Shown here: positions 25,565 to 34,004 of the stretch, piece by piece
Numbering within the stretch: the first letter of the stretch is position 1
Layout of the letters: every line of letters begins with the position of its first letter
Origin: Litoribacterium kuwaitense
GTDB taxonomy: Bacteria; Bacillota; Bacilli; Bacillales; DSM-28697
DNA: 64,000 bases
Assembly (NCBI RefSeq): GCF_011058155.1
Contig: NZ_JAALFC010000011.1
Location: 16,752 to 80,751, forward strand
Reading direction: 5' to 3'
The notes under the pieces: model-generated
Database searches by the model: none
What the model was told of the DNA's origin: nothing
The model's input: only the letters and a program-made list of their open reading frames with translations
Program-made: the position numbers and the translations under genes

Positions 25565-26638
25565 TTACGTACCGAAGGCGGTAAGCACCTTTATGGCTGT
25601 TCGTTCAGCACTTTCTTTTAATGGCTTTACTTTCTCACCCAACACAGTCCGAATATCTGGATCATTCCAAAGTTGGCTAGAGAGCTTATACAAATCGTCT
25701 GCCGTCCATGGATCCGATACATGACCGACAAGCGGTTGCTGCAATTGTTTTGCTATCGCATCAATTTTAGGGTCATAGCTTACGGCAACAAAAGGTGTGT
25801 TGCTTGTTGCTGCAAAAATAAGTGCGTGAAGACGCATTCCAATCAAGAGCTCGCTATCCCTAACCATTGCGAGCTTTTCTTCTAAAGAAGCATCATGTGG
25901 AAACATCAAATAAGGAGATTGCAGGTGCTCGGCGAGAGCCTGACTCGTTTTTAAGTCATGTTCACCATGCACCGGAAGCAGCGCAACCGCGGCTCCTTTC
26001 TCTTTTGCAAGCCTTTCAACAGAAGTAGCCATTTTTTGCAAATATGGCTCTTCCGATGGCCAATCCCTTACCGACAACGTGATCACAGGACGTGATTCAC
26101 CTTGCTCATGAAACCAATTAGGCAATGCATCAGACGGCTCCAAAGCCATCACAGGATCAGGAACGACGTCAACAGATCGATTCACGCCAAGGGAGCGAAG
26201 CAATGCAAGCGAGCCTTCATCTCGTACGGTCACAACGGCCGCTTTATTCATTGATGACACAGTCAGTCGCTGCCCAAGTTTTTTGGATAACGGACCGATA
26301 CCTTGTGCATAAACGGCATATGGTTTACCGAGCCAGGAAGCCATCTGCATTAACCCAGCATAATAAGGCACCGTTTTATTGCTCGTCGCATCTTGCAGCA
26401 GGCTGCCGCCCCCGCTAATGAAACCATCCGCCTCTTTCAGCGACTTCATCATATCTTTAATTCTCCAGCGGTTCACTGCTGAAACGCCGTATGCTTTCGC
26501 TGTTTCTTCAGGTTGATTCGACAGAACCGTAATGTCAATTGCCGGGTCCTGTGCACGGAGCGCCTGAATGATCGAATAAAGGATCGCTTCATCTCCCATA
26601 TTATCGTATCCATAGTAGCCTGACAGCACGACCTTCAT
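25565..26638 (-). CDS. csaB: Polysaccharide pyruvyl transferase CsaB
   Basis: CsaB adds a ketal-linked pyruvate to the secondary wall polymer, which SLH domains need for binding. The protein of about 357 residues shows the family features YYGYDNMGDEAIL at the N-terminus, FISGGGSLLQDATS, YAVYAQGIGPL and IGMRLHALIFAA. Its start overlaps the stop of the DUF5693 gene; the ATG at 26638 sits best behind GAGGTGG. Pairing with two SLH proteins at 32-36 kb and secA2/slaP makes an S-layer function very likely. Confidence 0.95.
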   Translation of the reverse strand: MKVVLSGYYGYDNMGDEAILYSIIQALRAQDPAIDITVLSNQPEETAKAYGVSAVNRWRIKDMMKSLKEADGFISGGGSLLQDATSNKTVPYYAGLMQMASWLGKPYAVYAQGIGPLSKKLGQRLTVSSMNKAAVVTVRDEGSLALLRSLGVNRSVDVVPDPVMALEPSDALPNWFHEQGESRPVITLSVRDWPSEEPYLQKMATSVERLAKEKGAAVALLPVHGEHDLKTSQALAEHLQSPYLMFPHDASLEEKLAMVRDSELLIGMRLHALIFAATSNTPFVAVSYDPKIDAIAKQLQQPLVGHVSDPWTADDLYKLSSQLWNDPDIRTVLGEKVKPLKESAERTAIKVLTAFGT

Positions 26639-28566
26639 CATGACCACCTCGGACGAATGAAACGATGATACAAGCGGACAAGCCCTTTCCAAACGACGAT
26701 GAGCAACAAGCCGATGATAAGTCCGATGATGAGGCCATAGATCGAACGTAAGAGCGAAATTGACAGCGGAATGTGCAAATGTGTAAACGTATTAACGAGA
26801 GACATCGTGCCAATGACTGCCCCTAGATAAAGGACAACCGCCATGTTACGTCCTTTCATGACATGATACATCGCAAAGACAAAGACCGGGAATCCAATCA
26901 GAAATTCTTTCGTACGAGGTCTTACGTATAAAAGCTGTTCCAGCGCTGTCCGAAACTGCAATTCGATCCCGCTCACAGTGGCGTCATTTCCACTCCTCAT
27001 TAAAAAGTACGCAAAGGCGGCCAGCAGCACACCGATGATCGCAACCTGGTAGTAGCGAACTGGCTCACGTAAATATCCGAGCCACGTTTTATTTTTGTAG
27101 ATTAGATATACCGTCAGCAATACGATCGAACCTACATAAAGTAGTTTCACGCCACGGAATTCGTCGACCTTTACTAAAAACTCATTGCCGTACAAAATCA
27201 CAACGATCAACCACGATCCTGCAAGAGATAACGCACCAGCAAGCACATATTTTTTCAACAAATCGGCTTTGCTTTTCACGTGCAGCGCTTGACCAACCGC
27301 CATCGCCGGAGCGAGAATACCAACGAAAAGTGCTAGCGCCTTACCAATCAATCCAATATCAACAACCGTCCAAAGCAGCCCAACGACGAGCATACTGGCC
27401 ATCCCTACATAGGCCAGGCGTCGCGACACATTTAATAGTGCTAAACCTGTCAAAGCAGCAATGGCTACTGCAACCGCCAACTTCGCCCACAATGGCTGGG
27501 TAATTTCACTAAATGGCTGAGCTTTTCCATGCTCAAACTGGTTCGGAATCGCCTCATGAATCGCAGCAATCGTGTTGACCGAATTTTGCAGCATTGAATC
27601 CGGCTTGAATGAACCGCTCTCCAGCTTGCCTTCATCAAAAATATTCACGAAGAGCAAACGCATGTTTCGTTCTTTGACAGCCCGACTCGCCCGCTCTACG
27701 TATGATTCAGGAGAGCGATTGTCATATAGATTAAGGCTATGAAGTCGCAAAATTCTGTTGCCTAATGCGAAACCATACGATTGCAAACCTTCTTGTTCAA
27801 AAAACTCGATTTGCGCCACCTTAAAGCCATTTTCTTTAAAGAAGTCGGTAAACTCTTCTAACCTTTTTTCTTCATTCTCCCCATTGTATACAGGCTCTTC
27901 AAGCGGCATCCCTAAAGCTTTTTCACCGAGAAAAATCACTTGGTCTGCTGCATACTCTTCTTGAATCGTGACCATCTGATCTAGCAAATAGTCATTATTT
28001 TCATCAATATCATTGCTCATTCGAAGGACGATACCAAACTCGCTTTGTTTCAATTGGTCAATGCGATCCATATTAAACGTGATCGGTTTTTCAGTCAGCC
28101 ATTCTCCACCTTGCACGAAAAAGTAAGGATGCCCTACATCATTCGTTTGCATCGTTCCCTCAATCGCATCGCCAAGAGCGGATTGGACCTGCTGAAAAAT
28201 GTCTTCAGAGCCTTCGACAGGTGCAATAAAGAAGCCAGACTTGTCTCGGTATTCGGCGACAGCGTCAGGATGCTCCCTTAAAAAATCAGGCTTGTTCACA
28301 TAAAGCAACTCCAGCTGATCTTCCAACGATTGAATCGTTTCTGGTTCAACAGAAATTGCATGTACACCAGCCTGCTTTAACCCATTGACTAAGCCTTCTT
28401 CATCGATTCCCCAACGTTCGAAACCGTTGAGCTGACTTTCAGGCACAACAACTTGGTATGTATCATTAGCTTGCTCCACAGAAAACCGTTCAACAATGAG
28501 CGGTGCGGTCACAAGCAGGCTGACAACAAAGACAACCATCAATATTTTTTTCAAAACGCACGACAC
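26638..28566 (-). CDS. DUF5693 family polytopic membrane protein
   Basis: The 642-residue protein has an N-terminal signal anchor (ILMVVFVVSLLVTAPLIV), an extracytoplasmic domain (about 35-360, LNGFERWGIDEEGLVNGLKQ.., FLGEKALG) and about eight to ten membrane helices in the C-terminal half. DUF5693 proteins commonly neighbour csaB in Bacillota; biochemical function is unknown. The gene overlaps csaB (ATGA). A role in presenting or transporting pyruvylated polymer precursors is inference. The start is uncertain: GTG 28566 lies too close to GAGGGA, and TTG 28554 is the alternative. Confidence 0.85.
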   Translation of the reverse strand: MSCVLKKILMVVFVVSLLVTAPLIVERFSVEQANDTYQVVVPESQLNGFERWGIDEEGLVNGLKQAGVHAISVEPETIQSLEDQLELLYVNKPDFLREHPDAVAEYRDKSGFFIAPVEGSEDIFQQVQSALGDAIEGTMQTNDVGHPYFFVQGGEWLTEKPITFNMDRIDQLKQSEFGIVLRMSNDIDENNDYLLDQMVTIQEEYAADQVIFLGEKALGMPLEEPVYNGENEEKRLEEFTDFFKENGFKVAQIEFFEQEGLQSYGFALGNRILRLHSLNLYDNRSPESYVERASRAVKERNMRLLFVNIFDEGKLESGSFKPDSMLQNSVNTIAAIHEAIPNQFEHGKAQPFSEITQPLWAKLAVAVAIAALTGLALLNVSRRLAYVGMASMLVVGLLWTVVDIGLIGKALALFVGILAPAMAVGQALHVKSKADLLKKYVLAGALSLAGSWLIVVILYGNEFLVKVDEFRGVKLLYVGSIVLLTVYLIYKNKTWLGYLREPVRYYQVAIIGVLLAAFAYFLMRSGNDATVSGIELQFRTALEQLLYVRPRTKEFLIGFPVFVFAMYHVMKGRNMAVVLYLGAVIGTMSLVNTFTHLHIPLSISLLRSIYGLIIGLIIGLLLIVVWKGLVRLYHRFIRPRWS

Positions 28567-28667
28567 TCCCTCAAATTCTAGTCTAATCTAAGCTTTATCA
28601 TACCATATCCTGCATTTCACAGGATATCCTCCCATCAACTCCTACACCACTCTGAACGAAGAAAGTC

Positions 28668-28693
28668 CGGTGGGCTACGATAGCTCACCGGAC
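28668..28693 (-). terminator. Terminator after tagO
   Basis: On the minus strand GTCCGGTGAGCTA..TAGCCCACCGGAC type stem (28675-28693) is followed by TTTCTTC, about 25 bases after the tagO stop. Confidence 0.75.
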
Positions 28694-28718
28694 CACTCAC
28701 AAATAAAACGATATTGAT

Positions 28719-29774
28719 TTAGCGTCGCGCACCAACACGGCGGAAAAAGTTTAAGAGCGGTTTAAACGAGCTCCCCATTAAACCAATTCCTTCGGCAATC
28801 AGTTGAATCACCAAAAGCAAAACAACGATGATGCCGACCGCAACCCAGAGCGTAGAAGTCGCTTGTGAAAAGACGATCGCCACTAAGCCAAACATCGCTG
28901 CCATTGCATAAATGACGAGAACTGTCGCACGGTGGGACAGACCTAAGTTGAGTAAACAATGATGCAAATGTGATTTATCAGGCGCCGACAACGGCTTTTT
29001 ATTAACAATACGACGAATAATCGCAAAGAACGTATCTGAAATCGGCACACCGAGCATAATGACAGGTACGAGTAGCGAAAAAAACGTAATGTTTTTAAAG
29101 CCAAGAATGGCAAGCACCGAAATCATAAAGCCTAAAAACAGCGCGCCGGTATCGCCCATAAAAATCTTCGCTGGATGAAAGTTATAGGCGAGAAAACCGA
29201 GCGTGCTCCCCATAAGGATAAAACCGAGCATCGCAACGAACGTATCGCCCATTAAAATAGCCATCGTCGAAACAGCAAGGAGCACGATCGCTGAAACACC
29301 TGCTGCTAAACCGTCGAGTCCGTCTATTAAGTTAATGGCATTCGTAATCCCGACGATCCATAATAACGTAAATGGTACACTAAGAAGACCAAGCTCCCAT
29401 AATCCGATAAACGGAATATCGATGTAGGTGATCTGAATATCTGAAAGAATGACGACAGAAGCAGCTAAAATCTGCCCGATCAGCTTCCATTTTGCCGACA
29501 GCTCAAAGATATCATCCAACACACCTGTGATCACGATGATCAATGCACCTACAAGAATCGGCCACAACAAGCTTTTATCTGGCTGGAAAAACAAAAAACC
29601 GAGCACAAAGCTCATAAAAATTGCCAAACCGCCGAGGCGGGGCATAATACGCTGATGGACCTTTCGGTGATTCGGACGATCTACAGCGCCAATAGCAAAA
29701 GCCAATTTTTTGACGACTGGTGTCAATATTATTGAAGCAATAAAACAACTCATGATAGCAATCAATTCAATCAT
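28719..29774 (-). CDS. tagO: Undecaprenyl-phosphate GlcNAc-1-phosphate transferase TagO
   Basis: This polytopic membrane enzyme (351 residues, 10-11 helices) moves GlcNAc-1-P to undecaprenyl phosphate, the first step of wall teichoic acid and other secondary polymers. Motifs are VDRPNHRKVH, GVLDDIFELSAKWK with the Asp pair, NAINLIDGLDGLAAG, FMGDTGALFLG and the late SHLHHCLL. The ATG at 29774 (MIELIAIMSC) matches homologues; the longer frame to 29846 is hydrophilic and untypical. It is flanked by envelope genes, but separate from the csaB operon by a terminator. Confidence 0.95.
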   Translation of the reverse strand: MIELIAIMSCFIASIILTPVVKKLAFAIGAVDRPNHRKVHQRIMPRLGGLAIFMSFVLGFLFFQPDKSLLWPILVGALIIVITGVLDDIFELSAKWKLIGQILAASVVILSDIQITYIDIPFIGLWELGLLSVPFTLLWIVGITNAINLIDGLDGLAAGVSAIVLLAVSTMAILMGDTFVAMLGFILMGSTLGFLAYNFHPAKIFMGDTGALFLGFMISVLAILGFKNITFFSLLVPVIMLGVPISDTFFAIIRRIVNKKPLSAPDKSHLHHCLLNLGLSHRATVLVIYAMAAMFGLVAIVFSQATSTLWVAVGIIVVLLLVIQLIAEGIGLMGSSFKPLLNFFRRVGARR

Positions 29775-29919
29775 TAATGGCCCAACTCCCTGATTTACAT
29801 TCCTGTACAAAGGATAGCGTTCGTCATTTGCACAACCACTATACACGTATCATTGCTGAAAAGAGCGCAACAGTTGTCCAATAACACTTCAGAAAAGATA
29901 CACTATTTTTTGCTAAAAA

Positions 29920-31470
29920 TCAATGAAGGGTTTTTTTAAAAAAGCGGCTTGCGCCAGGAATCATCTGTAACTCGTCACGGTTCACCCCTCGACCGAAAAG
30001 CACGAGCGCAGCGTACAATAAAGCGCCTACTGGGATCGCAATGATGACATATAACAACGCCGAGCCTCTTGAGCTAACCAAACCGTCAATGAGCAACCAT
30101 GGCGTGCCAATAAAAGCGCCCATGATCACACTTGCGATAAAACAGACGATCGGCGTACGCCACTGCACTGAATACGGCAGAGTACGCTGTGACAACCAAA
30201 CATTGACCAGCCAAATCAACGCATACACGATGATGGTCGCTATCGCCGCACCTGAAATGCTAGCTGTCTGTGTTAGCCACATATTCAGCATTGCTTTAAT
30301 CAATACAGCACCAATAATGATATAAGCCGCCATGCGGGCTCGACCAATGCCTTGTAATATTCCTGTCGTCAAGACGGAAAAAGAAGTAAACAGACTGCTT
30401 ACGCTGAGGAGAGCAATGGCTTCACTACCACTTGCATCCTTGAATAAGGCGATATTCACCGGTACGACAAGAGCCACTAGCCCCACGGCAGCCGGCCAAC
30501 TGATTAAATGAGCCATATTTAAAGACCGTGTAACAAATAGTTTCGCTTCACCATCATTATTTGTGGTGAGCGCGCGCGTAATCCGCGGAATCAACGGTAA
30601 AATAATCGCACTCGAAAAGACCGTCGCAATCTGCACGAGGGTCACCCCACGCCCATAGAGAGAGTACAATATACTAGGATCACCATCGAGGGCATTCGGG
30701 ATCGTCATTGAATCGACTAAGTTCAATAAAGCCATCGTCAACGTCCCGACCGCAACCGGAAGCGACAAGCTTAAAATTCGTTTTGACCAACTCAAGAAAC
30801 GCGCCACCGTATATGGCTCCTCAGCATGTGGGCGAAAAGGTGAGCGAATCCACGTCCAACGCAAGTAAAAGAGTGAGACCACTACACCAGCGATCGAGCC
30901 GGTCATCACATACCCTGCCAACGTTGACACGTCTGTACCTAATTGTACAAAGACGTAAGCTGCGATCAAGGTCACGCCAGCCCGAACAAATTGCTCAAAC
31001 ATTTGTGAAAAAGCTGTCGGCCTCATATCATCGAAGCCTTGAAAAAAACCGCGATATACGGCCATATATGGGGCGACGAGCAGTGTAACGGAGACGACCG
31101 CAAGAGATAGCTGAGCCGTATCATTCCAAAACCACTTCGCAAACGGGCCTGATAAACTAAACATCAACGAAAAGGTGACAACGCCAAAAGCAAGCGCCAA
31201 AATGGAAGCTGTCGCAAAAATATCTCGGACGCTGGACGAATGACCTTCAGCCCGCGCTTCCGAGATCAGCTTGGATATCGCAATTGGAATTCCGGCCACT
31301 GATAAAATGAGTGCCACCATATAAAAAGGATAGACGAACCGGAAAATACCAAACACTTCATCGCCAGCAATGTTTTGCAACGGGATGAGAAAAACACTGC
31401 CCAATACTTTTGAGACGAGCGTCGCCATTGTAATAATAAGCGCACTTTTTACAAATGACGGCGTACTCAT
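29920..31470 (-). CDS. Lipid-linked oligosaccharide flippase (SpoVB/YtgP-type, MOP superfamily)
   Basis: The 516-residue protein has about 14 membrane helices. The N-terminal SFVKSALIITMATLVSKVLGSVFLIPLQNIAGDEVFGIF and YRGFFQGFDDMRPTAFSQMFEQFVR are typical of the SpoVB/YtgP/MurJ-like polysaccharide_synt family, which flips lipid-linked sugars across the membrane. The ATG overlaps the tagA stop (ATGA), so it is probably co-translated with it. The likely substrate is the TagO/TagA-started secondary wall polymer intermediate (inference). Confidence 0.9.
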   Translation of the reverse strand: MSTPSFVKSALIITMATLVSKVLGSVFLIPLQNIAGDEVFGIFRFVYPFYMVALILSVAGIPIAISKLISEARAEGHSSSVRDIFATASILALAFGVVTFSLMFSLSGPFAKWFWNDTAQLSLAVVSVTLLVAPYMAVYRGFFQGFDDMRPTAFSQMFEQFVRAGVTLIAAYVFVQLGTDVSTLAGYVMTGSIAGVVVSLFYLRWTWIRSPFRPHAEEPYTVARFLSWSKRILSLSLPVAVGTLTMALLNLVDSMTIPNALDGDPSILYSLYGRGVTLVQIATVFSSAIILPLIPRITRALTTNNDGEAKLFVTRSLNMAHLISWPAAVGLVALVVPVNIALFKDASGSEAIALLSVSSLFTSFSVLTTGILQGIGRARMAAYIIIGAVLIKAMLNMWLTQTASISGAAIATIIVYALIWLVNVWLSQRTLPYSVQWRTPIVCFIASVIMGAFIGTPWLLIDGLVSSRGSALLYVIIAIPVGALLYAALVLFGRGVNRDELQMIPGASRFFKKTLH

Positions 31471-32199
31471 AAGGCAGACCTTTGTTTTTGCTCACGTTTC
31501 ACAGTTAGCACAAATTTAGGGAGCGCGAGCATACGGCGCCACCGCGAGGGCTGCTTACACAAACGATAAAACCATTCTAAGTTTGCTTTTCTAAAGATTA
31601 ACGGTGCCCGTGGCATTTTTCCAGTCAACGTATCAAAGCTACCGCCTACACCAATAAATACCCCTTTTTCCACGTAAGGGAGTGCTGTAGCAATCCAGTT
31701 TTCCTGACGCTCCATTCCTAAAGCGGCAAGCACAAGATCAGGCTTGGCAGCTTGAACGTCAGCAATCACCTGTTCATCATCGATATCAAAATAGCCATTG
31801 CGCCAACCCGCAATCGTGATACCTGGATAGAGCTTTTCCACTTCCCCAACTGCTTGCTCAATCACTTCCTGCTGAGCACCAATCATATAAACCGAGCGCC
31901 CGTGGGCTGCGCATTCAGCAAGTAAGCGATGCATTAGATCGTAGCCGGCGACCCGCTCCGGCAACGGGTCACCAATCATTGCGCCGCCTTCACGACACCA
32001 ATGCCATCGGCTGTGATGAAATCGGCTTCTTGAATTCGCTCAAAAAAGCCTGTTTTTCCCGCGCATGCATGACAAACTCCGGATTCGCTGTAACGACAAA
32101 CGTTTTTTCTTCGTTCAACAGACGCTTTTCCAATGTCGTCACCATCTCATCCATCGTCGCCTTCGCAAATGGAACTTCTAGTATGTTTACCGTTTCCAT
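31467..32199 (-). pseudogene. tagA: WecG/TagA/CpsF glycosyltransferase, two apparent single-base deletions
   Basis: TagA-type enzymes add ManNAc to the TagO product. Three consecutive frames carry one continuous family sequence: METVNILEVPFAKATMDEMV..FVVTANPEFVMHA..FLSEFKK, then ADFITADGIGVVKAAQ, then MIGDPLPERVAGYDLM..GAQQEV..GWRNGYFD..LAALGMERQENWIA..GVGGSFDTLTGK. The first join needs one base near 32027-32028 (AAG-AAA-GCC expected), the second one base near 31979-31981 (CAA-ATG expected). With both restored the protein would have about 244 residues and a normal length. The start at ATG 32199 follows AGGTGAGAG. Two events 47 bases apart with no other damage suggest sequence error rather than decay. 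Confidence 0.88.
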
Positions 32200-32233
32200 A
32201 TCTCTCACCTAACTCTTCTTTTTCCCTTTTAGA

Positions 32234-33976
32234 TCATGGCTCAATGATATCAAGCGCGTCGATATCCTTCCCGCCGAGGAATTTGTCCGCCTGGTACATG
32301 CGCCCAGCGATCTTTTGCCCCCAATAAGGGTCTGACGCATACACGACATTCATGCCGCCCTTTTTATTTCCGAGATATTCGCCGTTAAAATACGTCCCTT
32401 CCGCATCCGTCAAATAGCGTTCTGACACGTAAGACGCAGCAAAATCAATATTGGCTTCCATTGACTCAAAAGCCATCGCATTTTCATTCGGATTCACGTC
32501 ATAAGCTCGCAAACCATACAAATTATTTTTTTCTCGAGCAATAGTACTCGTTCCCCAATTGCTCTCATGAATCGCATGGGCAAGCAGATACAATGCATTT
32601 ACTTCATACGTGTCTTCAGCTTCCTTAAACACCTCTCCTAAGCCGATTAAAGGCGATTCAGGCTTATGCTCTTTAACGTATCGGTCTAACTCTTCCGCAG
32701 AGTAGGCCGATTCTGAGCGAAGGGGCATAAAGGAAAAATACTGATAAAATGTGTCGTCGCTAAACGTATAACCGTCCCAGCTAAACGCTTTGTCGCCTTC
32801 ATTAATAAAGGAAGGGGCCTCGCCGTACAAATATTTTACATAACTCCCGTTAATATATAAATAATGTACGAGATTTCCATCTTCGTTCGTGTAGTATGCC
32901 CTTTCTTTAACGAGCGATGCAGGGATTAAAGTCACATCATGTAAATTCACTGAGCCATCCAGCCCTTGCAGCATCACATCGACCCGTTCCTCGCCAGGGG
33001 ACAGCAATTTCATTTCCGTACCTGGGGCAACGTATGTAATTTGCGCTCCATTCCCGTCTTTATTATCTTCAGATGGGGCATAAATGTATGTCAGTCCTGA
33101 ACTAACAGCAAGACCTTCCGAAATCCAGACAACTTTGTCACCTTCGTAAATCGCTTCTGCACCTTCATCTTCAGCTAATTCGAGGGCTTCTTCCCAAGAG
33201 GTAAACACATCAGAGTAGTCTGCCTGACCGTCATCGTCGAAAGAAGCGACGCGAAACTCACCTTGTTTTGGTTCCGGTGGGTCAGCAGGTTCCTCTTTGT
33301 CAGCTTCTGCTTCTTGCTCTCTTTGTTCCGCTGCTTCTTTTTCTTTCTCAGCCTCTAGCCTTTCTTTTTCAGCTTGCTTTTCTTTCTCTATGCGCTCAAT
33401 TGCTTCAAGCATTCGATGAATAAAAGTTGCTGCTTGACCGCGTGTCGCTGTGTCTTTCGGCAGAAAACGACCATCCTTATTCCCAGCAACGATGCCTAAA
33501 GAGACCGCGTGGCGAACATTTAATGGATATAAAATATCATCACGGTCAGTGAACGTTAGCGTGGCAGCTTCTGGCTCAATGTCCTTGTATTGCACGCCAC
33601 GATCGATCATCACAGCGATCTCTTCACGTGAAATGGGCCGCTCCGGCTGAAATGATTGCTCGTCAACGCCGGTCACAATGCCCGCTGAAGCAGCCATAGA
33701 CACCTCATCGAACAAAGGATGGCTGTTTGAAACATCAGAAAAGCGTGCATCACCTTTAGGTAACGCTAGCGCTCTTGAGATAAAGGCAGCAAACTCAGCT
33801 CTTGTCACCTGCTGATCGGGTCTAAACTCTCCATGGCCATATCCATTCATAATGCCCGCTTCTTGTAAATCACGAATTTCCACTTCAAAATAATGTCCTG
33901 AGACATCATCTGCGCCCTCAGCGTGCAGCGGGGTTGCAAGCACAAGTCCCGCAGCGAGCAGCCACTTTTTTTTCAT
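32234..33976 (-). CDS. SLH-anchored N-acetylglucosaminidase (GH73-like)
   Basis: The 580-residue exported protein has a signal peptide (1 to about 20), three SLH domains (about 25-195; FEVEIRDLQEAGIMNGYGHGEF.., VTRAEFAAFISRAL, TRGQAATFIHRML), a charged Glu/Lys coiled region (195-240), a middle beta part, and a C-terminal glucosaminidase domain (about 440-570) with the catalytic Glu in LAHAIHESNWG and NNLYGLRAYD. It should cut peptidoglycan glycan strands while bound to pyruvylated polymer. It follows the SLH protease gene by 28 bases and precedes tagA by 25. Confidence 0.92.
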   Translation of the reverse strand: MKKKWLLAAGLVLATPLHAEGADDVSGHYFEVEIRDLQEAGIMNGYGHGEFRPDQQVTRAEFAAFISRALALPKGDARFSDVSNSHPLFDEVSMAASAGIVTGVDEQSFQPERPISREEIAVMIDRGVQYKDIEPEAATLTFTDRDDILYPLNVRHAVSLGIVAGNKDGRFLPKDTATRGQAATFIHRMLEAIERIEKEKQAEKERLEAEKEKEAAEQREQEAEADKEEPADPPEPKQGEFRVASFDDDGQADYSDVFTSWEEALELAEDEGAEAIYEGDKVVWISEGLAVSSGLTYIYAPSEDNKDGNGAQITYVAPGTEMKLLSPGEERVDVMLQGLDGSVNLHDVTLIPASLVKERAYYTNEDGNLVHYLYINGSYVKYLYGEAPSFINEGDKAFSWDGYTFSDDTFYQYFSFMPLRSESAYSAEELDRYVKEHKPESPLIGLGEVFKEAEDTYEVNALYLLAHAIHESNWGTSTIAREKNNLYGLRAYDVNPNENAMAFESMEANIDFAASYVSERYLTDAEGTYFNGEYLGNKKGGMNVVYASDPYWGQKIAGRMYQADKFLGGKDIDALDIIEP

Positions 33977-34004
33977 TTCCCCACACCCTTATGTTTTTCT
34001 CTTT

